Below are positions 8,294-16,400 of a stretch of 64,000 nt of DNA, piece by piece. The stretch's first letter is position 1. Each line of letters begins with the position of its first letter. Source of the DNA: an uncultured Verrucomicrobia subdivision 3 bacterium (lineage in GTDB: Bacteria > Verrucomicrobiota > Verrucomicrobiia > Limisphaerales > DASXHY01); NCBI GenBank assembly GCA_937890005.1, contig CALBZA010000075.1, positions 1 through 64,000 on the forward strand, read 5' to 3'. The position numbers were made by a program, and so were the translations under genes. The notes under the pieces were generated by a model. It was not told the origin of the DNA, searched no databases, and was given only the letters and a program-made list of their open reading frames with translations.

Positions 8294-8867
8294 GATTCAG
8301 GACCGTGCGGACATGGCCCGTCTCGCTGGGGGCGACGACGACGCGCTCGATGCCCTCATGTCCCGTCATTCGGAGCGGCTGTTTCATTATTTGATCCGGG
8401 TGCTTCACGATGAATCGGAGGCCGCCGATCTCGCGCAGGAAACATTTACGCGAGTGTATCTGAACCGGACGAAGTTCAAATCCAGCCACCGTTTCTCCAC
8501 GTGGCTTTACACCATTGCCACCAATCTCGCCCGCGACAGACAACGCTGGCTGACGCGGCATCGACAGGTCTCGCTCGACGCGAGCTCCGAATCACAATCC
8601 GATTTGAAGGAAATTCTTCCGTCACAGGAAAAGTCTCCGGATGAAACCCTGGCGCAACAGGAACGCGTCGCAGCGGTTCGCACCGCGCTTGCCGCACTGC
8701 CTGAAGAACTTCGTCTGCCGTTGATCCTTGCAGAGTTCGAGGAACAATCTCATGCCGAGATCGCGTTCGTGCTCGACTGTTCGGCGAAAGCGGTGGAAAT
8801 GCGGATCTACCGCGCGCGTCAGCAACTGAGGAAAACGCTGGGACAACTCATCGAATCGGAACCCTGA
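8274..8867 (+). CDS. ECF-family RNA polymerase sigma factor
   Basis: The 197-residue protein has sigma region 2 (about residues 18-85: L-M-S-R-H-S-E-R-L-F-H-Y-L, D-L-A-Q-E-T-F-T-R-V-Y, then F-S-T-W-L-Y-T-I-A-T-N-L-A-R-D). Region 4 lies at about 135-190 (L-P-E-E-L-R-L-P-L-I-L, helix-turn-helix S-H-A-E-I-A-F-V-L-D-C-S-A-K-A-V-E-M-R). Regions 1 and 3 are absent, as in ECF factors. Its ATG lies inside the end of the sensor gene, so translation is probably coupled. The gene order membrane protein, periplasmic sensor, sigma matches cnrY-X-H and differs from the common sigma-then-anti-sigma order. The likely targets are this operon and the efflux genes that follow. Confidence 0.92.
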   Translation: MNTTPGEIQDRADMARLAGGDDDALDALMSRHSERLFHYLIRVLHDESEAADLAQETFTRVYLNRTKFKSSHRFSTWLYTIATNLARDRQRWLTRHRQVSLDASSESQSDLKEILPSQEKSPDETLAQQERVAAVRTALAALPEELRLPLILAEFEEQSHAEIAFVLDCSAKAVEMRIYRARQQLRKTLGQLIESEP

Positions 8868-9215
8868 GTGCCGACGGAAAATCAACCACGGATTTACACA
8901 GATAAACACGGATGAGTAAGCACCCCTCGATTTGGGGATGAGCGGTTGAGCGATTCGAATCTCACAGTGTGTCGCAGACCAGCCGCAGCAATACAAAACC
9001 ATCCAGGACGGGGAATTTGCTGAACGCACTGAACTCTGTTTTCAAGAAATCTGCGATCGGAAAGGAATCTGAACTTCCAACCTTAAACGCCCATCCAACC
9101 TCGAATCTCATCCGTGTTATCCGTGTTCATCCGTGGTTGAAAAGTTTTCGGCAAAATTTTTGAGGGGAAAAACGAACTGAAACGTATAATCACTGTCGCT
9201 GACAAAAATACCTTT
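8868..9215. repeat. Intergenic region with two opposed 'ccgtggttgaaaa' repeats and a promoter
   Basis: At 8886-8917 the unit reads 'accacggatttacacagat' and on; at 9107-9145 its inverted relative reads 'tcatccgtgttatccgtgt' and on to 'ccgtggttgaaaag'. Together they form a long-range inverted pair about 190 bases apart. The middle part (about 8920-9100) shows no gene that I can support. The promoter motif of the efflux unit follows directly after the second repeat. Confidence 0.6.
9153..9190 (+). promoter_or_regulatory. Promoter-like motif TTGAGG-N19-TATAAT before the efflux genes
   Basis: TTGAGG at 9160-9165 and a perfect TATAAT at 9185-9190 are separated by 19 bases, the same spacing as at 7401-7431. 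Both copies share the A/T-rich lead (aaaattt) and the 'cgtataa' context. The ATG of the first efflux-locus gene lies 25 bases after TATAAT. Confidence 0.6.
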
Positions 9216-9560
9216 ATGAAATTGATTCGAAATCTCTCCCTCGCCGTCGCCGCGTTTTCGCTCGTCGCAGGTCCTGTGGCCGCGGTTGCCGCTGACACCA
9301 AGAAGCCGGAAGTGCGTCCTTACAAACTCGAAACCTGCGCGGTCTCCGGCGAAAAGCTGGGCGACATGGGCAAGCCCTACGTCTTCGAATACGAGGGCCA
9401 GGAAATCAAACTCTGCTGCAGGAGCTGCAAGAAGGGTTTCGACAAGAATCCGAAAAAGGTGCTGAAGGAAATGGCTGAGGCTGAAAAGAAGGCGGCAAAA
9501 GCCGGAAAGAAAGCCGAGAAGGCAGCGGAAAAAGACAGCCACGCCGGCCACAATCATTAA
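9216..9560 (+). CDS. Secreted heavy-metal-binding protein with YHS/TRASH-like domain
   Basis: The 114-residue protein has a signal peptide (about residues 1-25, A-A-V-A-A-D). A short Cys domain follows: E-T-C-A-V-S-G-E-K-L-G, then I-K-L-C-C-R-S-C-K-K-G-F, the layout of YHS/TRASH-type metal-binding domains with a C-x2-C pair. The second half is a Lys/Ala/Glu helix ending in H-A-G-H-N-H, a likely metal-binding tail. It is the first gene after the promoter motif and probably acts in the periplasm as a metal-binding or buffering protein for the efflux pump. Confidence 0.8.
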   Translation: MKLIRNLSLAVAAFSLVAGPVAAVAADTKKPEVRPYKLETCAVSGEKLGDMGKPYVFEYEGQEIKLCCRSCKKGFDKNPKKVLKEMAEAEKKAAKAGKKAEKAAEKDSHAGHNH

Positions 9561-9638
9561 TCAAAACCAATCAAAAACTGGCCGGAAGAAGCCAACAGAC
9601 GTTGAGCACACAGTTCCGGTCAATGGCAGAATGACACC

Positions 9639-9974
9639 ATGAAAACGGCGCTGGCCTTTGTTTGCAGCCTGTTGATCCTCTGGACGCAGTTCGTCCAGGC
9701 CGGGACATCAGGAGCCGGCGTGGTGAGTTCAGCACCGTCCTGCTGCTGTGCGACGAGCTGCTGTTCTGCCGATATCCCCCAACCGGGGCCGCAACCCGTT
9801 TCTGCGGCTCCCGGTTTCTCTTTCTCCAAGAACCTGCTGCCGGCACAGATGGGCGTGGTTCTGGTCTGGATTCTGCCGGCGGCGCCTGTTTCCCCCTTCT
9901 CCGTTTTTCCTGAGGCGCATCTCCCTTCCGAAAGCGCTCCGCTTTACGACTGGACCTGCGCCCTTCTGATCTGA
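9639..9974 (+). CDS. Small secreted Cys-rich protein, unknown
   Basis: The 111-residue protein has a clear signal peptide (K-T-A-L-A-F-V-C-S-L-L-I-L-W-T-Q-F-V-Q-A) followed by a Cys cluster, S-C-C-C-A-T-S-C-C-S. The rest is Pro/Ala/Ser-rich and hydrophobic. I recognise no family. Its place between the YHS-like protein and the TolC gene and the Cys cluster suggest metal binding, but this is inference. The downstream dyad begins at its stop codon. Confidence 0.6.
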   Translation: MKTALAFVCSLLILWTQFVQAGTSGAGVVSSAPSCCCATSCCSADIPQPGPQPVSAAPGFSFSKNLLPAQMGVVLVWILPAAPVSPFSVFPEAHLPSESAPLYDWTCALLI

Positions 9975-10055
9975 CTCCGCCGCATTGAACGCCCGCAGTG
10001 TGTACGCACAGGTGCATTGCGGGCCGGATGGGCGACTGTGCTTCCGAGTCAGATC
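9968..10055 (+). promoter_or_regulatory. Nested inverted repeats in the leader of the TolC-type gene
   Basis: Outer arms gatctgactc (9968-9977) and gagtcagatc (10046-10055) are perfect 10-base complements. Inner arms gcccgca (9991-9997) and tgcgggc (10018-10024) are perfect too. The structure ends three bases before the ATG at 10059 and would cover the place of a ribosome site. It could control translation or be a palindromic element; no T-run follows, so it is not a standard terminator. Confidence 0.5.
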
Positions 10056-10058
10056 ACC

Positions 10059-11426
10059 ATGAAACCGATTTCAGTCATTTTAACATTCTGTTTGCTCGCG
10101 CCATGGCTTCAATCCCTGCGCGCGGAGGAAACAAATTCCAATTCAGGAACGCCAGCTGTCCTGCTCTCCAGCAACGCGGTCGTCATCAGCGCTGATTTCC
10201 TGAACGAACTCTTCGAACACATGCGGACCAATCATCCCGCCCTGCGCGCCGCGTTCTCCCGAACGAAGGCCGCCGAAGCGAACATCGGAACGATCCGAAC
10301 CTGGGACGATCCGATGCTCAGCGTGGGAGGAATGGCCGCTGAACGCATGATGCGGAGAAACGACGGCGACCTGATTTACGGCGTCGATCAGAAGATCCCG
10401 CTTTTTGGAAAACCGGGGGCCGAACGCCGCGTGGCCGCTGCCGAAGCGTCCGTCGAAGCCGCCCGTTTGGAATACCAGTTCCAGCAACGTCGGGCCGCGT
10501 TCGCGCAGGCAGCCTTCCGCGCCGCGCTTGCGAACGAAACGGTATCCATTGGTGAAGAGGATCTGGCCTGGCTCGATCTGATGCGGCGCACGATCGATTC
10601 AAAATATGAATCCGGCCAGGCAACGCTCGTGGAGGTCATCCAGCTCAGCAACGAACAGGAACGCCGCGCAACCGCGCTCCAGACCGAACGCGACCAGCTC
10701 CGGCACGAAATGGTCACATTGAACCGATTTCTGAATCGCGATCAGCAGGCTGCCTGGCCGCGGCTGCTGTTGCCTGAACCCGGTCCCGCGATCGCGTTCA
10801 ATCAACGCCTGGTGGAATTCGCGATCAAATACGAACCCAAGGTCCGACTCATCCGCGAAGAGATCCGGACCGCGGAAGCTTCAGTGGATGTCGCAAAGCG
10901 GAATCGTTACCCCGACGTGAGCGTGGGGCTTGAGGCGCGGAATTACACCGGCAACGGCAGTTTCCGCCAGGGAATGTTCGTGGTCAGCTCCAGTCTTCCC
11001 TGGGTGAACACACGCAAGTATCGCAACGAAGTGAAGCGTGAACGCGAAAGACTTTCCGCAGCGGAACATGACCTCGCCGACTACCAGGCGGAGCTTCGCG
11101 AAGAGGTGCACCTGCTCACCGTAAAAATCGACGCCGCCCGCCGTGAATCGTTGTTGTATCGCGACCAGATCATTCCCCGCACCCGCGCCGCCCTCGAAAC
11201 AATTCGCGCCAACTGGGAAGCCAATCGCGCCAGTGTTCGCGATCTGCTCGAAGCCAGACGGATGCTTCTCGAAGCACGGCTCATGTATGCACGTGCCGTC
11301 GCGGAACAATACGAAATGATGTCCGACCTCGTCCTTTGCTGCGGTCTTGGCGACCTCAGCGCACTTGAAATGCTCGCAAACGCCGACGCATCGGCCGCCC
11401 CCTCGATTTCCGAATCACCGAAATAA
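10059..11426 (+). CDS. TolC-family outer-membrane efflux protein
   Basis: The 455-residue protein forms the outer-membrane channel of the tripartite metal pump (CusC/CnrC role). It has a signal peptide (M-K-P-I-S-V-I-L-T-F-C-L-L-A-P, cut near A-E-E), then two long coiled-coil repeats rich in Ala, Glu and Arg. The first is A-A-E-A-S-V-E-A-A-R-L-E-Y-Q-F-Q-Q-R-R-A, the second R-T-A-E-A-S-V-D-V-A-K-R-N-R-Y-P-D-V-S-V-G. The P-D-V-S-V-G segment at the start of a strand is typical of OEP domains. The longer frame from TTG at 10017 adds a non-signal stretch, so ATG 10059 is preferred. The CusB and CusA partners follow. Confidence 0.9.
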   Translation: MKPISVILTFCLLAPWLQSLRAEETNSNSGTPAVLLSSNAVVISADFLNELFEHMRTNHPALRAAFSRTKAAEANIGTIRTWDDPMLSVGGMAAERMMRRNDGDLIYGVDQKIPLFGKPGAERRVAAAEASVEAARLEYQFQQRRAAFAQAAFRAALANETVSIGEEDLAWLDLMRRTIDSKYESGQATLVEVIQLSNEQERRATALQTERDQLRHEMVTLNRFLNRDQQAAWPRLLLPEPGPAIAFNQRLVEFAIKYEPKVRLIREEIRTAEASVDVAKRNRYPDVSVGLEARNYTGNGSFRQGMFVVSSSLPWVNTRKYRNEVKRERERLSAAEHDLADYQAELREEVHLLTVKIDAARRESLLYRDQIIPRTRAALETIRANWEANRASVRDLLEARRMLLEARLMYARAVAEQYEMMSDLVLCCGLGDLSALEMLANADASAAPSISESPK

Positions 11427-11446
11427 ACAACCATCAACACACACCT

Positions 11447-11845
11447 ATGAAATTCATCGCATCAAAGATTCACTGGATCGGACTCATCCTGCTCATCGGC
11501 TTCACCGCCGCTGCCGCCGGACTTTACTTCGACACACCGTCGGCTCCGAAAAAGAAAGCGGCGCCAGTTGCCACAACCAAGGTGGGCGACATGACATCGC
11601 ATGCCGGATGCAATCATCACGGCGCGAATGCAGGTGCTGAACACGGCGGCTGCAGCATGGCAACGGATGGATCTGAATCCGACGGCTGCTGCGGTGGCAA
11701 ATCCAAATCGTTGAATCTGGTTCTGCCCGCCGGCCATCCGCCGGTGGAAGGTTACACGGTCGCAACAGAATCGGATCCGCATGCCCACTGCAATCACGGC
11801 GCGGGTCCGGAAAACGCGGATTCAAACACCGCCATTCATCCATGA
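11447..11845 (+). CDS. Membrane-anchored His/Cys-rich protein, unknown
   Basis: The 132-residue protein has an N-terminal hydrophobic segment (I-G-L-I-L-L-I-G-F-T-A-A-A-A-G-L) as anchor or signal. The rest is rich in His and Cys: H-A-G-C-N-H-H, E-H-G-G-C-S-M, G-C-C-G-G-K, then H-A-H-C-N-H. I know no family for it. The composition and the ATGA overlap (11842-11845) with the pump adaptor gene suggest a periplasmic metal-binding helper made together with it. Confidence 0.7.
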   Translation: MKFIASKIHWIGLILLIGFTAAAAGLYFDTPSAPKKKAAPVATTKVGDMTSHAGCNHHGANAGAEHGGCSMATDGSESDGCCGGKSKSLNLVLPAGHPPVEGYTVATESDPHAHCNHGAGPENADSNTAIHP

Positions 11846-13101
11846 AATTCCTTCGAGCCAGCGTCATCCTCGGTGTCATCGCCACTTTGCTTGCCGGGGC
11901 GATGTTAACCGGATGCGGAAAATCCGAGTCCGCCTCCGGTGCAGCAAAGGGAGAAGCGAAGTTCCATTGCCCGATGCATCCGACCTACACGAGCGATCGT
12001 CAGGGTGATTGTCCCATCTGCGGCATGAGCCTCGTTCCAATCGGCGGCGGCGCAAGCGATTCGGCGGCGGGAATTCCCGGACGCGTGGCCATCGTGTTGT
12101 CGCCGGAAAAACGGCAGCTCATCGGTCTGATGCTCTCGACGGTTGAAAAGCGTTCCCTCGTTTCGTTCGTGCGCAGTCCGGGCGTCGTGACACACGACGA
12201 AACACGATACGCGCGCATCGCGCCGCGATTTGGCGGATGGGTGAGATCGCTCCAGGTGAACTTCACCGGCCAGACCGTGAATGCGGGCGATCCGCTGTTC
12301 ACGGTTTACAGCCCCGAACTGTTCACCGCACAAACGGATTACCTGCTGGCGTGGCGGAATGTGCAGTATTCGAGCAACAGTCCTGCAGCGCAGAAAAACT
12401 CCGCGGAACAATTGCTCGCGACAGCGCGGCGAAAACTGGAACTGCTGGAAGTCGGCGCTTCGGAAATTCGCGCGCTGGAGGATCGCGGTCGTGCGGTTGA
12501 TGAAATCCAGGTGCGCGCGCCGATCTCCGGTCACGTGATCACCAAAACCGCTGTGCTCGGCCAGGCGTTCAACTCGGGCGAAATGCTCTATGAGATTGCG
12601 GACCTTTCGCATCTTTGGATTCGCGCCGCAGTGCATGAATCAGATTTGCCGCTGATCCGCGTGGGCCAGAAGGCGCGAATCGTTTTCACCAGTCTGGGCA
12701 ACAAGGCGTTTGAAAGTGCCGTAACCTTCATCGACCCGCACCTCAATCCGCAAACTCGGCGCGGAGAAGTGCGCCTTGAACTGGACAATCCCGAACATCT
12801 GCTTCGTCCCGAAATGTGGGCGAACGTCGAATTCGAACTTCGCGGCGATGACGTCCTTTCCGTCCCGGCCAGCGCGGTCATCGACACCGGCACGCGTTGG
12901 ATCGCGTTCGTCGATGCGGAGAAGGATCACCTGGAACCGCGCGAGGTGAAGATTGGCCGGCGCACGGACGATTACTTCGAGGTTCTCGACGGGTTGAAAG
13001 AAGGCGAGAAAGTCGTCACCCGCGCACTTTTCCTGATCGATTCCGAAAGCCAGTTGAAGGCAGCGATCGCCGGAATGACCGCCGGAGAGCACGAACATTG
13101 A
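11842..13101 (+). CDS. CusB-type periplasmic adaptor of heavy-metal efflux RND pump
   Basis: The 419-residue membrane-fusion protein links the RND pump to the outer-membrane channel. A lipobox L-T-G-C puts the lipidated Cys at residue 25. A heavy-metal-binding domain follows at about 36-60 (F-H-C-P-M-H-P ... C-P-I-C-G-M-S-L), then the barrel, hairpin and lipoyl-like parts (R-F-G-G-W-V, F-T-G-Q-T-V-N-A-G-D-P-L-F, V-R-A-P-I-S-G-H-V). CusB relatives in Bacteroidetes often carry a DUF3347 domain at the C-terminus; here it is absent but appears at the end of the pump protein. The start overlaps the preceding gene by four bases. Confidence 0.93.
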   Translation: MKFLRASVILGVIATLLAGAMLTGCGKSESASGAAKGEAKFHCPMHPTYTSDRQGDCPICGMSLVPIGGGASDSAAGIPGRVAIVLSPEKRQLIGLMLSTVEKRSLVSFVRSPGVVTHDETRYARIAPRFGGWVRSLQVNFTGQTVNAGDPLFTVYSPELFTAQTDYLLAWRNVQYSSNSPAAQKNSAEQLLATARRKLELLEVGASEIRALEDRGRAVDEIQVRAPISGHVITKTAVLGQAFNSGEMLYEIADLSHLWIRAAVHESDLPLIRVGQKARIVFTSLGNKAFESAVTFIDPHLNPQTRRGEVRLELDNPEHLLRPEMWANVEFELRGDDVLSVPASAVIDTGTRWIAFVDAEKDHLEPREVKIGRRTDDYFEVLDGLKEGEKVVTRALFLIDSESQLKAAIAGMTAGEHEH

Positions 13102-13407
13102 AACGCCGAGGCACCAAAATGCAAAGCCGCCACCATCCCCAATGTCATCCACTCCCTCTCCTCCATTCGGAATGGAGGAGAGGGCTGGGGAGAGGAGGAG
13201 AGCCAACCTGTTCGCAGCTCCGCAAAGCTCAACAATCCTCCTATCTTGCACGCCATCGTAATTGGCTCGGCTTGAGCCCATCCTCTCCCCTTCCCTCTCC
13301 TCCGTTTCACGGAGGCGAGGGGGAACGTCTCCAGCGCCTGGCATGCAATGTCGGTATGAAGTTTCTTCACCGCCCGGATGTTCTGAACGTTGTGTTCGAT
13401 TTCTGAC
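13102..13407. repeat. Inverted pair of GC-rich palindromes between cusB- and cusA-type genes
   Basis: Copy 1 is a palindrome with 15-base arms around one central base (ccctctcctccattc at 13154-13168, complement at 13170-13184), followed by 'ctggggagagg'. Copy 2 is a hairpin at 13293-13322 (ccctctcctccgt / acggaggcgaggg, one mismatch), preceded by 'catcctctcccctt'. The tails face each other, so the two copies form an inverted pair like a REP/BIME element. No gene is seen in this stretch; transcription of the pump operon must run through it. Confidence 0.65.
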
Positions 13408-16400
13408 ATGGAAACCCAACCTTCCCATCAGCACGCGCATCGCGACTCGCTCATCGAACGCATCATCGAATGGAGCGCGCGGAACAAGTTCATGGTGTTC
13501 ATGCTCACCGCCGCGCTGTTCGTCGGCGGTGTGTATTCAATGCGGAACACGCCGCTGGATGCGATCCCCGATCTCTCGGATGTTCAAGTCATCGTCTTCA
13601 CGCAATGGGAGGGACGCAGCCCGAATCTGGTCGAAGATCAGATCACCTATCCCATCGTCACCCGCCTTCTGAGCGCGCCGAAAGTCCGGGTGGTGCGCGG
13701 TTATTCGTTCTTCGGCTATTCGTTCGTTTACGCGGTGTTCGAAGATGGCACCGACATTTACTGGGCGCGTTCCCGCGTGCTCGAATACATGCAGGGTCTC
13801 GCAGGAACATTGCCGTCTGGAGTCACGCCAACGCTCGGACCCGACGCCACGGGTGTGGGTTGGGGTTTTCAATACGCACTCGTGGATCGCAGCGGCAAAA
13901 ACGACCTCGCACAACTCCGCTCGTTCCAGGACTGGCACCTGCGTTACTGGCTGCAAAGTGTCGATGGCGTTTCGGAAGTCGCCACGTTCGGCGGATTCGA
14001 AAAGCAATACCAGGTGGAAATCGATCCGGACAAACTGACCGCCTACAACATTCCGTTGCCAACGATCGTCTCCGCCATTCGCAACGCAAACAATGACGTC
14101 GGCGGCCGTGAACTGGAGCGTTTCGGATCGACCTACCTCGTCCGAGGCAAAGGCTACATCCAATCGCTCGACGATCTCCGGCTTGTTGCTGTCGGCGCCA
14201 CGGCAGACGGAACGCCAGTGCTGTTGCGCGATGTCGCCCGGAATATTTCCGTCGGACCGGAAATGCGGCGCGGTGCCGGTGACCTGAACGGCGAAGGAGA
14301 AACTGTCGGCGGAATCGTCGTCGTTCGTTATGGCCAGAATGTTCTTCAGGTCATCGACCGCATCAAAGCCCGGCTGGAGGAATTGAAACCTTCACTGCCG
14401 GAAGGCGTGGAAGTGGTGATTTCCTACGATCGTTCCGAACTGATTCGAAAATCAATCAGCACACTCACCAACACGATTGTCGAGGAATCGATCATCGTCG
14501 CCATCATCATCATTATCTTCCTTCTCGACTTTGGCGGCGCCACACGGGCGATCGTCACACTGCCCATCGCCGTCGCGCTGGCGTTCATTCCGATGTATCT
14601 GATGGGGCTCACAGCGAACATCATGTCGCTGGCCGGCATTGCCATTTCGATCGGCGTCCTGACGGATGAAGCCGTCGCGATGGTGGAGAACGTTCACAAA
14701 CGGCTGGAGCACGCGCCGCCCGGACTCACGCGCGCGCAACGGCAGGAAATCATCATCTCCGCATGCAAACAGCTCGGAAAACCGCTGTTCTTCGCACTGC
14801 TCGTGATCACCGTCAGCTTCATGCCGGTATTCACGCTGGAGGCGCAGGAAGGCCGGCTGTTCAAACCGCTAGCATTTACGAAAACATTCACGATGGCCTG
14901 CGCGGCGTTTCTGTCGATCACACTCGGGCCCGCGTTGATCGCACTGATGACCGGTTCCAAGGTGATTCCCGAACATCGCCATCCAATCAGCCGATTTCTG
15001 CACCGAATCTATTATCCGTGGGTCAGCGCGTTGATGCGCCGGCGCTTTCTTTCCATCGCGATCGCCATCATCGCAATCGGCTCCTCCATTCCTCTCTACA
15101 AGAAGCTCGGCTCGGAATTCATGCCGCCGATCAACGAAGGCACGATTCTCTACATGCCGACGACGTTGCCGACGATTTCCATCACTGAAGCGACCCGCCT
15201 GATGCAGATTCAGGATCGCATTCTGAAACAGTTTCCTGAAGTGCTGTCCGTACACGGAAAAGCGGGACGCGCTGAGACCGCGACTGATCCCGCGCCGATG
15301 GAAATGTTCGAAACCGTCGTGCAGCTCAAGCCGAAGAATGAGTGGCGCAAAATGGATCAGCACCGGTGGTATTCGAGCTGGGCGCCGGACGGATTGAAAT
15401 CCGTTCTCCGAAAAATCTGGCCCGATTCACGCGCGATTTCCTGGGACGAACTGATCGCTGAAATGGATCAGGCACTCACGATTCCCGGGCAGGTCAACGC
15501 CTGGACGATGCCGATCAAGGCACGCATCGATATGCTCAACACCGGCATTCGCACGCCGGTTGGAATCAAGATTTTCGGATCCGACCTCAAGGAAATCAGC
15601 CGTCTCGGCGAACAGGTTGAAGCCGTCCTTCGCGACGTGCCCGGCACGCGAAGCGTTTATTCCGAACGCACCATCGGTGGATTCTACCTCGACATCATTC
15701 CGAACCGTGCCGAGATCGCACGCCACGGATTGAACGTCGAGGACGTGCTGATGATGGTTGAAACAGCGATTGGCGGCATGTCGATCGATCGCACGTTCGA
15801 AGGCCGCGAACGCTATTCGATCAACGTTCGTTACAGCCGCGAGTTTCGCGATGATCCGGAGAAATTGAAACGCGTTCTGGTCCCGATCGGAACGGCAGGG
15901 GGGAAAGGGAGCGGCGGGGAAAAGGAGATGGGGGCAACAGCGCTGGCCACTGCGTCAACTGCGGTCCGTCAGGTGCCGCTGGGACAACTCGTGGATATTC
16001 ATGTAACGAGCGGGCCGCCGTTGATCAAAAACGAGGATGGTGCGCTCACGGGCTGGGTGTATGTGGATGTCGCAGACCGCGACATCGGGAGCTACGTGAA
16101 CGAAGCGAAGGAAATCGTTTCGCAGAAGATCGAACGGGCCGGATTGCTTCCTGCAGGTTACCGCCTTGAATGGACCGGTCAGTATGAATACATGCTCCGC
16201 GTGCGCGAACGGTTGAAGGTGGTCGTGCCGCTCACGCTCGCGCTTATCTTTGTGCTGCTTTACCTGAACTTCAAAAGCGTCGGCGCCACGTTCATCATTC
16301 TGCTTTCCATTCCATTCGCCATGACGGGCAGCATCTGGATTCTTTGGCTGCTCGATTACAATCTCAGCATTGCGGTGTGGGTGGGAATCATCGCGCTCGC

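Noticed and set aside
12640..13440. Minus-strand open frame of 266 codons across the end of the adaptor gene
   Set aside because: It overlaps the CusB-type gene and the palindromic gap, has a composition of Arg/His/Cys typical of antisense frames in GC-rich DNA, and shows no motif.
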